A stretch of 5,779 bases of DNA from Prevotellaceae bacterium UBA2718 (GTDB lineage Bacteria > Bacteroidota > Bacteroidia > Bacteroidales > Bacteroidaceae): contig DEKQ01000038.1 in NCBI GenBank assembly GCA_002353975.1, forward strand, positions 12,404-18,182. The letters are read 5' to 3'. The position numbers were made by a program, and so were the translations under genes. This document shows positions 4,125 to 5,779 of this stretch, piece by piece (the first letter of the stretch is position 1; the number at the start of each line of letters is the position of its first letter). The notes under the pieces are model-generated. The model ran no database searches. It was not told where the DNA came from and saw only the letters and a program-made list of their open reading frames with translations.

Positions 4125-5779
4125 ATGAAGAAACTAATTATGACACTTATTCTGCTTCTGGCTGTTCTTACACACGTCAGCGCAGATGTAAAGGTGGTAT
4201 TTGCCGGCGATGGCATTACCGATGGAGCCTGGGGACGCAGTAAGGGCGCAGCAACAGCAGCGAGTGCACGTAACCTCGGTGACCTGAACCACCACTTAGG
4301 CGACGGCTATGTGTTCCTGTGCGGAGCATGGTATCAGAGCCAGTACCCCACCCTGGGTATCAACATCCAGAACCGCGGCATCGTGGGCAACACCCTCGAT
4401 GGCCTCTCTGCACGCTGGCAAGACGACATCCTGAGCCAGAATCCAGACGTTATATCAGTGCTTATTGGCAGTCAGGATATTGATAATTATATAGGTACAA
4501 GCGCGAATGGCGACTTCGACGTAGAAGGATGGACAGCCAAATACCGCACAATGCTGACTGCTGCACGCACTGCCAACGCCAATGTAAAGCTGGTGTTGTG
4601 CGCTCCTTTCTGCGGAGCAAATGCCAGCAACTACGAACAACGCAAAGCATTGCTAACACAATTGGCTACTAAAGTGCAGGCTTTGGCAACGGAATTCAGT
4701 GCCGTTTACGTTCCTTTCGACGATATAGCAGAGGCAGAACCATCTGCAGGTTACTTCTTCTGGGACGGCACTCTGCCCACAGCGGCAGGCCAATATGAGA
4801 TGTTCAAGAAATGGGTCAGCGTTGCAGATGCATATGTCATCGGCAATACAGCGCCAATGACCATCGGCCCTGCAAAGACACAGAACAGCAAAGGCAAGCG
4901 TCGCATACTGTATATCGGCGACTCTATCACCGATGCGGGATGGGGACTGGCAGGCGGCTCGGCACTGAATACCAACCAAAGAGACCTGACAGCTCTTGAT
5001 CATATCATGGGTCACGGCTATGCAATGCTCTGCGGTGCCTGGTATCAGACCATCTATCCGGAGGCAAACTATGAGGTTATTAACCGTGGTATATCCGGCA
5101 ACACGCTCGCAAACCTTGCCAACCGTTGGGAGACGGATGTTATAGCAAATAGTCCTGACGTGCTATCCATACTCATCGGCACCAACGAGGTTGACCAATG
5201 GGTGAAGGGTGACAAGTCAACAGCCTTCGATTATGATGCCTGGGAAGCCCAATACCGCACACTTATCAATAGAGTAAAGGCGGACAATCCACTCGTTCAG
5301 ATTGCACTGGGCACCCCATTCGTGGGCAGCCGAGCCTCTGACTATGAGACACGCAAGACGATGGTAGCGCAACTGGCCACCCGCGTAAGGGCTATCGCCA
5401 CCGATATGGGATGCACTCTCATCCCCTACGACGAGCTGTTCGCAACGCTTACAAGCAACCAGCCCAACACTGCCTACTGGATATGGGACGGCATACACCC
5501 TTCACCTGCAGGCCATTACAAGATGCAACAGTTGTGGTTAGAGAAGGCCGGAGCACTTGTATTTGCTGATGCTATGCCTAAACAGAGTTCCGAGTTAACA
5601 GCTGGAGGGCAATTCATGGACCTGCTATTGCCAATGGAAGGCAGTATTGCTGCTACCGAAAGCGACTGGGGAACCACTGCCGGCGAGGAGCCAAATCCTA
5701 AATATGCCGGTACATGGGATGGCACCTTAGGCCGCTGGAAAGACAACGGTATAGAAGATACTGAGCGTTCTTATTGGGG
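4125..5779 (+). CDS. Secreted tandem SGNH-hydrolase protein (partial, 3' end outside window)
   Basis: At least 551 residues, open at the right edge. MKKLIMTLILLLAVLTHVSA is a typical signal peptide without a lipobox, so it is exported. SGNH domain 1 (about 22-239) and domain 2 (about 259-481) are clear tandem duplicates sharing CGAWYQ, NRGIxGNT, YRT, SxYExRK and WDG landmarks, about 40% alike by eye. Domain 2 is complete: GDSITD with Ser267, Gly322 in NRGISGNT, Asn354 in GTNE, and Asp455/His458 in DGIHPSPAGH. Domain 1 has Gly30 for Ser, Gln117 for Asn and Leu217 for His, and should be inactive. From about 497 a different sequence begins (LLLPMEGSIAA, then TWDGTLGRWKDNG), suggesting a further module, perhaps a glycoside hydrolase; I cannot identify it from the fragment. 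Family knowledge and the divergent glycan-type regulator point to deacetylation of plant polysaccharide; substrate unknown. Start follows the signal peptide and promoter. Confidence 0.9.
   Translation, partial: MKKLIMTLILLLAVLTHVSADVKVVFAGDGITDGAWGRSKGAATAASARNLGDLNHHLGDGYVFLCGAWYQSQYPTLGINIQNRGIVGNTLDGLSARWQDDILSQNPDVISVLIGSQDIDNYIGTSANGDFDVEGWTAKYRTMLTAARTANANVKLVLCAPFCGANASNYEQRKALLTQLATKVQALATEFSAVYVPFDDIAEAEPSAGYFFWDGTLPTAAGQYEMFKKWVSVADAYVIGNTAPMTIGPAKTQNSKGKRRILYIGDSITDAGWGLAGGSALNTNQRDLTALDHIMGHGYAMLCGAWYQTIYPEANYEVINRGISGNTLANLANRWETDVIANSPDVLSILIGTNEVDQWVKGDKSTAFDYDAWEAQYRTLINRVKADNPLVQIALGTPFVGSRASDYETRKTMVAQLATRVRAIATDMGCTLIPYDELFATLTSNQPNTAYWIWDGIHPSPAGHYKMQQLWLEKAGALVFADAMPKQSSELTAGGQFMDLLLPMEGSIAATESDWGTTAGEEPNPKYAGTWDGTLGRWKDNGIEDTERSYW

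Overview
The window looks like a chromosomal piece of a Bacteroidales bacterium, most likely a gut or rumen Prevotella-type organism. Three things point there. One gene is a hybrid two-component-type regulator (a periplasmic Reg_prop propeller, a Y_Y_Y domain, one membrane pass, a receiver and an AraC-type HTH on one chain), an architecture essentially restricted to Bacteroidetes. The promoter-like sequences fit the Bacteroidetes -33 TTG / -7 TAnnTTTG pattern. The starts are preceded by A-rich stretches rather than Shine-Dalgarno sequences. Genus is an inference; phylum/order is well supported.

Layout. Positions 1-121 hold a 75-bp palindromic repeat with a leftward promoter. Positions 122-639 hold a leftward type II toxin-antitoxin pair, antitoxin first, with an ATGA overlap. 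Positions 640-1024 have no gene but are rich in structure: a second full copy and a half copy of the promoter-bearing palindrome, then a striking array of four exact 22-bp tandem units with one inverted copy, bounded by an outer inverted repeat (873-1001). Positions 1025-3994 hold the leftward hybrid regulator. After a 130-bp divergent intergenic region, a rightward gene starts at 4125 and runs off the right edge. It encodes a secreted protein with two tandem SGNH (GDSL) esterase domains and the start of a further module.

How it fits together. The regulator and the secreted esterase are divergent neighbours, the usual arrangement of a Bacteroidetes glycan sensor and the carbohydrate-active gene it controls. 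The reading is that a glycan fragment is sensed in the periplasm and a deacetylating, probably multi-enzyme, protein is induced.

Two oddities stand out in the genes. The regulator has no HATPase domain, and the histidine of its H-box is replaced by Gln, so it cannot autophosphorylate, yet its receiver and DNA-binding domains look intact. The first SGNH domain of the esterase has lost the catalytic Ser, the block III Asn and the catalytic His, while the second copy keeps them all: a tandem pseudoenzyme-enzyme pair. The toxin-antitoxin pair is transcribed from a promoter that lies inside the dispersed palindromic repeat, and the same promoter recurs three times in the first 780 bases.
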